Assembly: GCA_036320915.1 (NCBI GenBank)
Contig: JAXBDG010000011.1
Span: 1,262,501-1,326,500 of the forward strand
DNA: 64,000 bases
Origin: Linnemannia elongata
Lineage: Eukaryota; Mortierellomycota; Mortierellomycetes; Mortierellales; Mortierellaceae
Direction of reading: 5' to 3'
Shown here: positions 49,065 to 59,745 of the stretch, in pieces
How the letters are laid out: every line of letters begins with the position of its first letter
Position numbering within the stretch: the first letter of the stretch is position 1
Notes under the pieces: model-generated
The model's input: the letters and a program-made list of their open reading frames with translations, nothing else
Databases searched by the model: none
What the model was told of the DNA's origin: nothing
Program-made: the position numbers and the translations under genes

Positions 49065-49460
49065 ATGTCATCAGCAGAAGCAAAGAAGGGCGCCTACGGC
49101 ACAGTCGTACGTATTTCACAATTGGATTGACAAACAACAATGACCACCTTGGCAAGACATTTCGTTCATTCCCTCTCTCTTACTCGATGGACTAACCGCA
49201 GCACATGTTGTTATTATTTGGTGGTAACACATCACATAGGTCAAGAAAAAGTCGGGACGATGGGATATGGAAGAGTTCGAGAGGCGGGCCAAGGAAAGAG
49301 CTGCTCGTGATAAGGAGAAGGCAGAAGAAGATGAAGCAAGGGCACTAGGTAAACCTCCCCCCTTCACCCAAAATCCCTGTTGTTGTTTAATTAATGCACT
49401 ATTTGCTTGGCAACCCTATCCTACAAAACTGATCATGCAAAGCAACTGTGCTGATCCTAA

Positions 49461-49495
<35 letters not shown>

Positions 49496-50021
49496 CGTTC
49501 GCTCTTTATTAGGAAAAACTGTGAAGAAGAAGGCAAAGGAGGCTCCCACAGAAGAAGCAATTAAAGCCGAAAAATCCGAACGCCTCATTCTGGAATCAGC
49601 CATCGGTAAATCTCAGGTCGTGCAGGGAGGGCCCAACGGCCGAGCACCCGGATTTCACTGCAAAATCTGCGATTGCGTACTCAAAGACAGCACTGCCTAC
49701 ATGGACCACAAGAACGGAAAGAAACATCTCAAGAACTTGGGCATTGACAGAAAGGCAGTTAGGGAGGATCTGAACGATGTTGTCGCCAAGCTGGAGAGTA
49801 TGAAGCGGAAAGCCGAGGTGCCTAAGAAGGACAAGTATGATCTGGATGCTACACTTGAAGAAGTCAAGAGACAGGAGGATAGGGAACGGGCGGAAAAGCG
49901 GGAACGCAAGAAGCAGAAGAAGAATGATAAGAAGCCTGATGAGGGGTTTGATGATGGCGGGATGGACCCTGCTATGGCTGCCATGATGGGCTTTTCAGGA
50001 TTCGGCTCTTCAAAGTCTTAG
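49065..50021 (+). CDS. SNU23: Snu23/ZMAT2-like tri-snRNP zinc-finger protein
   Basis: Three exons: 49065-49106, 49240-49348 and 49513-50021, giving 219 aa (human ZMAT2 is 199 aa). The N-terminus (KKGAYGTV, then GRWDMEEFERRAKER) matches the family. A U1/matrin-type zinc finger is present as C100-x2-C103-x12-H116-x5-H122 (HCKICDCVLKDSTAYMDHKNGKKH region), followed by the typical LGI/R linker. After it comes a charged K/E-rich coiled-coil tail ending in a short G/M-rich segment. The protein joins the U4/U6.U5 tri-snRNP and acts near 5'-splice-site transfer to U6. The second intron contains a T33 run close to its acceptor. The gene starts 203 bp after the G6PD stop. It is the second tri-snRNP protein gene in the local cluster, with Prp6. 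Confidence 0.94.
49463..49495. repeat. T33 homopolymer in intron
   Basis: Thirty-three T ending 17 nt before the acceptor AG of the second Snu23 intron, where a polypyrimidine tract is expected. It is extreme in length. Confidence 0.95.
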
Positions 50022-50199
50022 TTTTTCCAACACTTGAACTTCATAAAGGATCAATATTAAGGAATCTATCATCATCCACTTTTTAATACCAGGTCTGTTC
50101 AGGATTTTTGTTGTTTTTTATTTCCACGTTGACGGGTGTTTAACTCTGCTTTGCCCCAGCAGTCGACTCTTTCGATGGATGCGCTTCTAGCCACCTATC

Positions 50200-51145
50200 A
50201 GTTCAGCTTACAACAGGACGGTATCGGTTCCAGCTCCCGCTTCCACATCCTCGTTCTGAGCAATCTTTTTCAGCCTCTGCCTCTGGTGCCTTGACAACCT
50301 TCAATGTCTCGCAGCAGCTAGGGAGGTCGACAGGCGGGATCGTTCCGGTATTGCGCACAGGCGGCAAGAAAGAAACCTGAGAACGACATCCAATGTGCTT
50401 ACTCATCATAAAGGCTCAATGCTAGAAGGGGCATATTCTTGAAAAATGAACCGCGTGAATGATGCAACGCGGTCAGTGGCCTACCGAAAAAGAAAGTGAA
50501 GATCTTCCCAGGATGCGATGTCACCAAAAACAACGAACCTTGCCGTAGAACTTGCACATGTTTTCGGCATGGGCTTCCGCCGCCAGAGTTCGCCTATTCT
50601 TGTAGGATTTGAATGCGTTTTCCGGGTCCTTGACTTGAGTAGTAGGGAGGCTGTTAATCCAGTTGGCTAGCGCCACGGTAGCACCTTGTCCTCTCGCAGA
50701 GTGGAACTGTATCAAAAAGGGTGGGCGTGAATGTGAGTATGCTGGGGGGTACGTTACATGAGAGCGGAAGCTCGCTAGCTTTTCGCCCACTTCATTGTCA
50801 CCATTGTTCAACAGGAAAAGAAAACACAGTCGACATTGATCAAAACCATACACTTTACCGATTAGGGCTTGTCAAAAGAACACGCTTTGAGAACATAATT
50901 CTACACATCCTTGAGAAGTGTAAATTTCTCAGGATCCAAAGGCCCTGTAGACCCTGCAATAGAGACGCAATTGAAAGGCTAGTCCTTTGTATCAGACGCC
51001 GGTAGGTTGTGGTCCTTTTCTGCAGACGCTCGTACAAGCACTTGCGTACTGCACCTAAGACACCTTCGGCTCCAACAAGGATATCGTCCTCGAACTCAGT
51101 ACTGCTTCTTTCAGTCTTCAAATGAAACTCTCACTGGTTTCTTTA
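50200..51145 (-). pseudogene. Truncated FAD-monooxygenase pseudogene
   Basis: On the minus strand this matches pieces of the intact monooxygenase at 60779-63023 in order. About 51145-50870 corresponds to its fourth exon from the KFTDGSEFEGDILVGADG region onward, and here the equivalent frame has stop codons within KD-stop, DV-stop and KP-stop. The fifth exon and the 11-nt sixth exon are absent. About 50708-50540 matches the seventh exon (FHSARGQGA...VALANWIN...KFYGK) with a six-residue deletion of the conserved NMAIQD stretch. About 50480-50200 matches the eighth exon, with at least one frameshift before KHIGCRSQVSFLPPV. The whole N-terminal FAD-binding half is missing. The C-terminal part is closest to the partial copy at the right edge of the window (shared KHIGCR, NTGTIPP, ETLKVVKA). 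It lies between Snu23 and the M28 protease gene. Confidence 0.88.
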
Positions 51146-51176
51146 TTTGTGGTTATGGTAACAGGATGGATCAAAC

Positions 51177-53642
51177 TTAGACAAGGATGCGCTTCTGGAT
51201 GGTGAGGAGACCAGGTCCCTTTCCACCACCGAGCAAAGCCCACGGGGGAAGGTGGTTCTTCATGTCAGTAAAGGCAGGAATCTGCTCATTATCCCACTCG
51301 TCGTACAGGCAGGCAAGGATACCTTCCAGAGCAGGAGCATCCTTGTTCTCGACCTCATATGCAACCTCCAAATCGTATTCTTGGTCATAGTCACGCTTGA
51401 AGGCAGTCATGCCCAAACGGATCGCAGCATCGACCTGAGGGGTACGATAGCCCTCATCTGGGTCATCAAATCCAGCGAGCTTCAAGGACACAACGCTCGA
51501 GTTGGATGGGAACTGGATAGCACACAATCTCGAGTCGACAGCAGTCCACTTCACGTGAACTTTACGGAGCAATTGCTTGGCTTCGACCTGGGCTTCGCCA
51601 ATAACCTCCTTGTGATGTTCGGGGGCTGAGACTTTAGACTTGATAATCTCAAAACCAGCCTTCTTGGAATCGACAACAAGCTTGGGGGTGGCGCCAAAGT
51701 AAACACATTGATCCAGGGCGCCGTTGCTCACGGGGTCAGGGCCGCACTTTCTCTTCTTGGCGGCAGCAGGGACCATGTCTAAGACGGTCTCCAGGTTGTT
51801 GACAGTCTTGACGGTCACATAGGAGGTGTCCTTGTCAAGATCGTGGATCTGGCGCCAGACCAGCTTGTTGGGAGCCTCCTGAGCCGAGTAAGGGAAGACG
51901 ATACAGCAGGAGATCAACAGGACCACGGAAAAGAACAAGCTGACCTGGCCCATCTTGCGGAAGTTGGCCGAGCGGTGAATCGTTGGGATCAAAGGCATCA
52001 CGCAGTTCAATGCACAGAGCGAGAACAGTGCCATAACTATGGGGAAAGATCAAGAATGGTATTAATTAGATGCCAATTTCTTTCTTCCGAAAGTGATGAT
52101 GGTCTCATTTCACGGAATTGGAGACTTACTGGCAAAGGAGGGAGTTCCGTCAACAAGGGTCTGGCCCATGGCGATCATGTTAGTAATGGCGACATCGAGA
52201 ACCATCATCAAGGGCACAAAGTTGATCCAGAGACGAGCAAGAGTCCAGGAGGCGCCTCTGCGTCTAGGGTACACCGCAAAGTAGGCAGAGATCATCGAAG
52301 TAACGGTGAACCAACTGATGAAATAAAAGAGGCCGATTTCCTTGGAGCGACCGATAACAGTAGCACCGATCAACAAAGTCCACCAGAAGAGAACCATGCC
52401 AACGTTGGAAACTTGCTCCGAATCGACGCGGATGCGCTCAAGAGCAATTTCGAGAGGACCAAAGCTGTCACCTCTGAGCCAGAGCTCAAGGAGTACCCAG
52501 GCCCACTGGACACAGATGATTGTAGTGCAGCACTGGAAGACAAAGAACATGAACCCCAACCAGTGCTCACCATAGACGAGCATAGGGTTGATTCTGTCCA
52601 GAATCTTGGCAAAGATGACCGAGGTAATAATGGCCGCAACAAAGCTGATGATCAAGGACAAGTAGCTTCGAAGAACGATGCCCAAGGTCAGGCCATGCTT
52701 AGCGGACGAGATGACGGCCCAAGCAACAAAGATGGGAGCGATGATGAGCAAGTTGTAGTTTAGGGTCAGGTAGGTGTTGAACGAGTAGGTCAGCATGAAG
52801 AATCCTGCAATGTCGTAGTAGACCGAAGCCTCGGAGCTAACAATCTTCTTAGGCTTGATCAAGTAGTCTGAATCGGCAATGTTGCGGACCGTGGCCAATC
52901 CAGTGTTGCCCATGTGTTGAACAGATCCCTTGGAGGTGTGCTCAATGTCATCGTGGAGAGTGTGGTAGAAGGCTCTCCGACTGTAGAAGGCAATGTCGAC
53001 TCCGGGGATATTGTTGTCCGTGTAGACGGAAAAGTCGGTACCACTATGAACAAGAGACGGAAGTGGGCAATGTTAGTGTTGGTGTTTGAATAGAACGCGT
53101 GAAAACACATAATAGAAGGACACTTGTGTAGAAGAGCACTGCTTACCTTTTGATGAGACCGAGCTTAAAGATGTCGTTACCAAAGACGTTAGCATGAGGC
53201 GAGTTGCCGACCTTGCTGTAGGCTTGAGCGAGGGCCTGGTTGCTTGCGCGGAAAAGCAGAGCGCGTCCACCGGCACCAGCTCCCTCTAAAATTATGTATG
53301 AAGATTAAAGCGGAATTGAAGTTAGGTATTGTCGATGACAACTCATTAGCATTGAAAGAAAGAGGCACCAATGTTGGCAACGGGTCTTACCGAGGTTGAC
53401 AAAGGCCTTGACGTCCTTGGCCCATGGGTGCTTCATGAAGGCGGCGGCTCCATAAAGACCGATCTCCTCGCCGTTGTTAATGTTGAAGATAACGTTGTGC
53501 TTGACGGGGTGGTTGATGAGGTTACGGATCATCTATGTGAAAGCAAGGAGAGAATGGTCGATTGGTCAATTTTCCGGAAGAATTCCATTTTGACTGTTAC
53601 ACCAAAACTCGATCATCCAAGAAGCCCTTTCTGTTCGCGGGC

Positions 53643-53674
<32 letters not shown>

Positions 53675-54669
53675 TCCAAGCAGACGGATACACCGATGCC
53701 GTCGTCCGTAGCACCTTGACCAATCAAGACCGAGTCTAAAGTAGTAGAAGGGGTTGTGATAAGTAAAAAAGAAAAGGGGGGAAAGAGTGTTGATTGTTTG
53801 TTAGCAACGAAAGTGTATTAAAGCGCGTAGAAAGATCGATGCATGAAAACAAAAAAACACAAAAAAAAAATAAACTCTTGGTTTTCGTGTTCAATTGATA
53901 TCCGGATTAGGACAGGATGGTCGGCAAAGATTCGCCGGGTCAAACCATAATATAGCATTCGAGATGACAGATACTCCACCTTTGCCTCATACAGCAACCT
54001 TTCCGCGCTTCGACCACTGGAGTCTCATCCTATTTCACCCATTTTTGTATTAGCGCTAGCTTGCTTACCATAGTGAGCATCCACAACAACAGCCTCAGGA
54101 TGACCCGTCAGGCTGCCCTCAGCTCGGCCTTCGGTACCAACGACCCGGACAAGAACATTCGACGATTCGTAAAACTCCAGACGGGAAACGTTGCCGAGGT
54201 AATTCTTAGTGTTCGTCAGATGAACGTCGTCAACACCTAATTCAATAGTCTGGTTTAGCAGCTGGGCTTCCTTCTGAAGCTCCTTAACAGTCTGAACGAG
54301 ATACTCGCGAATGCGGATGTTCTCACGCGAGTTAATGGGATGTGGTTTTTGAGCAATCTGCTCTAGATGCTGCCAAGCCCATTCGGCCGAGAAATCATTA
54401 GGTCCAACAGCATCGGCGACAGACTTGGGCGCAGGGAGGGATAGTCTCTTGTAGCTGACGATGGCACCAATCACGAAATAGGAGACGGCCATAAGGAGGA
54501 AAACACCGGCCATGCGACGCCAGGAGCCCTGGTTAATTAAAGCGGTGGCAGGACGGGAGTCGGGCTTTGGGACGGAGGCGCGGGAGGACTGGAGCAAGGG
54601 CGATTCCTCGGTGGGGTCCTCAAGGTGCCTGTCGAGGGCATCGTCAGAGTTGTTCTGGTTTTGTGACAT
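51177..54669 (-). CDS. Endomembrane M28 zinc metallopeptidase (ERMP1/Pff1 type)
   Basis: Six exons on the minus strand: 54069-54669, 53674-53735, 53391-53532, 53147-53285, 52130-53043 and 51177-52036, giving 905 aa. Residues about 53-72 are a first membrane segment. The lumenal M28 domain has ligand motifs DAHYDSV (H199), GATDDGIG (D211), NNGEEIG (E243 catalytic and E244 ligand), NLEGAGAGG (E269) and FYHTLHDD (H342). About eight further membrane segments follow from residue 360 to 640, then a lumenal beta-rich C-terminal domain ending near TIQKRILV. This architecture matches ERMP1 and fungal vacuolar Pff1. An acidic di-leucine (ESPLL, E21-L26) in the cytosolic N-tail favours vacuolar sorting (inference). 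The start at 54669 is chosen because the upstream open frame is translated leader. The second intron begins with GTA followed by an A28 run. Confidence 0.92.
53644..53671. repeat. T28 (plus strand) homopolymer in intron
   Basis: In the second intron of the M28 peptidase. On the transcribed strand it is an A28 run starting directly after the GTA of the donor. Confidence 0.95.
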
Positions 54670-54960
54670 GTCCTTGCCCTTGCTAACTTTTCTCTTGTGT
54701 ATCGTAGACTGTGAACGAAGTATTTCTCTGTTAATAAAAACGTGTTTGTGTCCTCTTTTCAGCGCGATGAGTGTGAGAAAAACAAAGGGTAGGCATGAGC
54801 GTGTACCATGCAAACGAGAGGGTGGCAATTGCGGGTATGAGAGAAAGAGAGGGGGACAGAGGTGTATGAAGAATGAGTGTGAATGTGTGGATGAGTAGCA
54901 GTAACGGCGAGAAGGGAGGGAGGACGGATGGGTGATGGGAAAGAACAGGTGCAGAAAGAC

Positions 54961-54982
54961 AAAAAAAAAAAAAAAAAAAAAA
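54961..54982. repeat. A22 homopolymer
   Basis: Homopolymer in the leader region of the M28 peptidase. Confidence 0.9.
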
Positions 54983-55271
54983 GAGGGAGAGGGAGAGAAA
55001 CCAAAAGGTGGACCGTGTGTTGTTACCTTTTTATGCACGCCAGTCGAAGGGAGAGGAGTAGAAGGTAGTGGAGTGGTTGGAAGGGAAGCAAAGGGCAAAA
55101 AGTACAAAGGGTCTTCTAAGGCCAGACAGAAAGGTAAGACATCGAGGCATCGAGGCGTACTGGGATTGGCAGTTGCAGCACATGCGATTACAGGTAGACA
55201 ATGAACCTTCTTGTCTCTCCCTTCGTCTTTCACACTGCTCTTCTGCTTCTACTTCTGCCTCTTCTTCTTCA

Positions 55272-55296
55272 TACACACACACACACACACACACAC
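55272..55296. repeat. (CA)12 microsatellite
   Basis: Dinucleotide run in the pyrimidine-rich leader of Vps26, about 65 bp before its start. Confidence 0.9.
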
Positions 55297-55360
55297 CTTA
55301 CCTTACCCAGTCCCTCTCCCCTTCTCCCACGCTTGGTTGCGTTCCTAACTCTCTTCAAAC

Positions 55361-57172
55361 ATGATCATGGCTGTGAGTCTCCCTCTCCTCGTCCTCACTC
55401 AACCAAACACCTCTGACCCTCATCATTCCTCATTCACTTCTCGTTCACCTTTCGACTTGCACAACGCCTTGACCTTCTTTCCTTCTCACGCCTCTTTTCT
55501 CGAAAAAGAATATCTTCGGCCTCTCGGCCCCAATAGACATCGACATTCACTTCAACGGTCAAGAACAGCGCAAGCAAATCGAGGCTAAGGTCGACAAGGA
55601 CAAGCGCGAAAAATACCCCCTCTACTTTGATGGCGAGACCGTTGCTGGAAAGGTAAACCAGGAACGAAAAAAAAAAAATGAAAAGAAAAAAAGAACGCGA
55701 ACATGTCTTCCCATGTCATTGCTGTGCCATTCCTACCTTGCTCATCACTTGGAGTTACTTCACGCCATGCAAAAGTATACGGCGTGTCGGAGACTTGCGT
55801 CTAGCATTTTCAAGTACTGGTACGAGAAGTTAACTGACACGATACTTTGTCCTTTCTCAATTGCTAGATCAATATCAGGGTTAGGGACAACAAGAAGGTC
55901 GAGCACAACGGCATCAAGGTCGAATTCGTTGGAAGCATAGGTACACAAATTATGCAAAAGTCGATCGTCTTTTGTCCATGCATTACCATTGGTATTTTTA
56001 CCGATGGACCACAAATAACAAATACTAACAGCAAGATACAACCCTCGTCATGTGTCATGATAGAAATGTTCTACGACCGTGGAAACCATTATGAGTTCAG
56101 GACGATTCAACAGGAATTGGCTGTGCCTGGCGAGCTCCGCAACAACGCTACCTTTGACTTTGAATTCAAGAACATCGAGAAGCAGTATGAGAGTTATCAC
56201 GGCATCAATGTCAAGCTGAGGTAACTAAGCAGCACTTCGAAGATCGACATAACTTTTGAATGGACGAACGGCGTGTCTGGATCAACTGTTTAATTGACGA
56301 CACGGATATTCGTTTTTCCTACGAACAATATAGATACTTTGTGAGAGTTACGATTCAGCGTCGAATGGCCGATGTAGTCAAGGAGCAGGACATTTGGGTG
56401 CACTCGTATGTTATGCCCCCAGACGGCAACAACTCGATTAAGATGGAGGTCGGAATCGAGGATTGCCTGCACATCGAGTTTGAATACAACAAATCAAGGT
56501 ACCACCAACACTTTGTGGTTGGCATTGTATTTTAAGTGCTTGATTAGCAGCGCGTCAAGCTACACGTCTAACAGTATTTCTTCCCGGCCGATAGATACCA
56601 CTTGAAGGACGTCATTGTCGGCAAGATCTATTTCCTTTTGGTCCGCATCAAGGTCAAGCATATGGAACTCTCAATTATCCGTCGGGAAACTACCGGGGCA
56701 CCACCCAATCAGTACAATGAGAGCGAAACGATTACAAAGTTCGAAATCATGGATGGCGCACCCGTCCGTGGAGAGACTATCCCCATTCGCCTCTTCTTGG
56801 GTGGTTTCGAGCTTACACCTACCTTCCGCGATGGTAAGCTGCCCGTCTGAATGAGTATAATTACTTGGGGACCATTACGTGATCGCCTTCGATACTGATA
56901 CCATGTCTTTGCACCAATTTGAACAAATTAGTCAACATGAAGTTTTCTGCACGCTACTACTTGAACTTGGTTCTTGTCGACGAGGAGAACAGACGCTACT
57001 TCAAGCAGCAGGAGATCACCATCTTCCGTCGACAAGGTAAACCACATTTAATTTTCTCAGTGAATCCCTGACTAGTTTCTACTTTGCCTAGGAATGCAAT
57101 CTAACGCTAACGTTCTTATCCTCGATAGTTGACGACGAAATCGTGGAACCTGCACAAATCCATGCTGTTTAA
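55361..57172 (+). CDS. VPS26: Retromer subunit Vps26
   Basis: Eight exons: 55361-55372, 55509-55652, 55868-55940, 56064-56220, 56334-56498, 56595-56833, 56932-57036 and 57129-57172, giving 312 aa, the usual length. The first coding exon encodes only MIMA; NIFGLSAPIDIDIHF follows. Family landmarks include [108 protein letters not shown] and the C-terminal KFSARYYLNLVLVDEENRRYFKQQEI. The arrestin-fold protein binds Vps35 in the retromer cargo-recognition trimer on endosomes. The first exon is short but joins in frame, and no other Met gives the conserved NIFG start. The gene converges on Ate1 with 132 bp between stops. Confidence 0.95.
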
Positions 57173-57304
57173 CGACATTTGACTCTTTAGGACACAGGAA
57201 CCACAATTGATACACCGGGACCAAGGACAATCCACCCCTTCATATAATAATAAACGCCATTATATTTCGCGACTATCGTCTGTCACGGTGCTGTCGTTCA
57301 CAAC

Positions 57305-59745
57305 TCAGCGCACATAGAGGATCATAGAATTGGCGAGCTCTTCTCCAACTTGACAGTAGTACTCTGCAACGACGTTCCGCAACTCCTTGTAGTTCTTGTA
57401 CGCGTCAATCGCCTAAGAAGGAATGTACAGTGCTTGATCAGTGACAACTTCAGCCACATCACGAATTCATAAAGACACAAAAATTGAGAAATGACTTACC
57501 ACAATGGGGCGCAATGCGTTCTTGTCAGTCAGGCACAAAACGTTCAACAATGTCAACTGTGTAACATCCTTCGGGTCCAGGCAGCCCGGACCAGGCAGCG
57601 CCGTGATCTCCTTGTAGACCCTGTCCATCTGCTTTCTCCGAGCCTTCTTGGCAGCCTTGGCAGCCTTGACCTCCTCCTCTGCTTTATCAATTTCGCCACT
57701 CTTCTCGTGCTCAGTGTTCAGTTTCTTCTTCTTGCGATCACTTCCCCCTTCAACAAAGTCCTCCACTTCGTCGTCCGAATTGTCGACCGCCCGGGCGTTG
57801 AACTCATCCGGATCTAGATCAAACTCGTCATCCTCCTCGTCCACACTGTCCCAGCCGTCCTCATCATCATCGCCATCTTCATCTTCATCGTCATCATCAT
57901 CGTCATTGCTCGATTTGGAGGGCGCGCCTTTCTTTTTGTCGATGATGGATTGGATCTTGGCTTCAAACAAGGGGTCCAGTGGTGCGGGGTGCTCAAACGC
58001 GCTATATCTCTGGTCCTTGAGAACCTCCTGGCACTTTTTGAACTCGATCCAGTTGTATGTTTCCTATGTCGAAATTATAACCCATGACTGTTAGTATCCT
58101 GTTCAGCGTGGAGAGGTATTGCGAATGGACAAACATACGCGCGTGTTTCTTTGACTTACAGGATCCAGAAGGTACGAAGGATGGAACTGACCCTTGTAGG
58201 TCATCTTCTGACAAGTGAAAATATAAAAACCTAATTGCAGGAACGATCAAAGTGCAAGTGTTAGTTAACGAAATACATATCCATAGCTAGCGCCCCAACA
58301 TCAACAACTTCGAGTATTCTACTTACCCATGTAGTAAAACTTGAGATCCTCGTATCCTGGCTTGGTGTTTAACGTCTGAACGAGCGCAATCTCTCTCTGA
58401 GCACTGTACTTGCCCAACGACAGGACGGAGTAATCGGGGTCGTAGAAAAAGTAGACTGCCGACACACACGATGGCAGAATGTCAATCACCGAGACGGCAA
58501 TCAGCTTTTCATCCAAGTAGTAGCATTGGTGGAACGATCCGTATCCTGGATCCTCCTCTGTCCAGTCATCCGATTTGGTCGCGGTCAGAGGCGAGTCGAC
58601 GAGAAAATTTGTGAACCCCGTGGACTTACACTTGGACCGAGGCTCATGGTGCACCTCCATCTGGTACTTTGTGTACAAGGCGAACTTCTCCTCTGTAAAA
58701 GATGATGGCTCCAGTTTGATCTGTGTTAAGACATGTCCATCGAAGCAACAGCGCGTTAATTGTAATGTCTGTTGAGTCTTGATCATGTACTCTTTTCGGA
58801 AGCAATTAATTGAGAGAGCAAAATAACATACCCGCAGGCGGTGTTTCCACGAGGTGATATCGGGGGAAAGAAGATACTCTGACGACCGAATCCGAGTCCG
58901 CAGGTCCGTCGCCACATTCTTGGGCGCCTTTCTCGGCTTCTGCTTCTTACTCGTAGGCGTCGCCGCCGCTGTTTCCGTCGTTGATGATGACGCCTCGGTC
59001 GCTGCTGTTTCCAATCCTGATTCCGGCTTGGTCTTTTCAGCACCGCCCTTCTCAGCTGCTTGACTTTCCTTCTGACGTGCAGCAATGTCTTCGTCAAATT
59101 TGTCATCGCCTTCCTGAACAAAATTGTTGAATCTGTTGACGATCTGCCTTTGGTGTTTGGACGCCTCAAAATCGTTGGCTCTCATCCTAATGGATCGTAA
59201 ACGGAGAGTTAGCGTGGGATTCTTTTTTTGTGGGGATCAACGGTGGCGAGGAACAAAACGTAGTCGAGAGTGGGTGTTTTTACCTGATGGTGTATTGCGG
59301 GCAGCAGCTGTCTCTCAGATTAGGCTTGTACAGGTACCTCCCGGACCTATTTGCAACATACACAAACGGGCGCGATCAGTCAATTGTTCACTTGCAATAA
59401 ATCCACGCTTGTGTTGTCACACAGTTCTTCCAAAGACCCTGTGTCTCACCTTCTCCATCCTCGGTCAATGAGCGCTTGGTAGTCCTAAAGAGCGACAACA
59501 AGTTACAAAGGAAGTAGTCAGAAGAGCCGTTACCACTCTGACGCTCATTCAAAGGGGAACCTGTTGGCGAAGGCGTTAAGCAAGAGACTTGAATGTAAAA
59601 AGTCAAGACTTGACTAAGTTACCTTGCAGGTCATGAAGTGAGCAGACATGCCATAGGTGTGTGAACCTCCAGTGGACTTGCAGTAGCCACAAGAGGAGAC
59701 ATTGGTGCCGTAGGGGGTGATGACGCTGAAGTCGCTCAGTAGCAT
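57305..59745 (-). CDS. ATE1: Arginyl-tRNA-protein transferase Ate1
   Basis: Eight exons on the minus strand: 59623-59745, 59450-59484, 59284-59346, 58832-59186, 58327-58720, 58160-58230, 57500-58063 and 57305-57412, giving 570 aa. Conserved N-terminal cysteines are present as CGYC (C19, C22) and CC in RDSCCPQYTIR (C67, C68), followed by MRANDFEASKHQRQIVNRFN. The C-terminal transferase domain has LYTKYQMEVHH, GSFHQCYYLDEKLIAVSVIDILP, VYFFYDPDY and [32 protein letters not shown]. It transfers Arg to N-terminal Asp, Glu or oxidised Cys in the N-degron pathway. An unusual D/E-rich insertion lies near residues 420-470, in the seventh exon. The intron 58721-58831 is 111 nt and stop-free. The start Met is the first in the exon, and an upstream exon cannot be fully excluded. 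Confidence 0.93.

Larger units (their letters stand above)
54670..55360. promoter_or_regulatory. Divergent promoter between M28 peptidase and Vps26
   Basis: Bidirectional region with mirror-image composition. The side facing the M28 gene (54760-55120) is purine-rich on the plus strand. The side facing Vps26 (55205-55350) is C/T-rich on the plus strand, with a (CA)12 run. It also contains an A22 run at 54961-54982. No TATA box is obvious. Confidence 0.55.

Noticed and set aside
54670..55233. N-terminal extension of the M28 peptidase to an upstream Met
   Set aside because: The upstream frame is translated leader (F/S/P/L runs); the first Met with ordinary composition and the cytosolic tail motif is at 54669.
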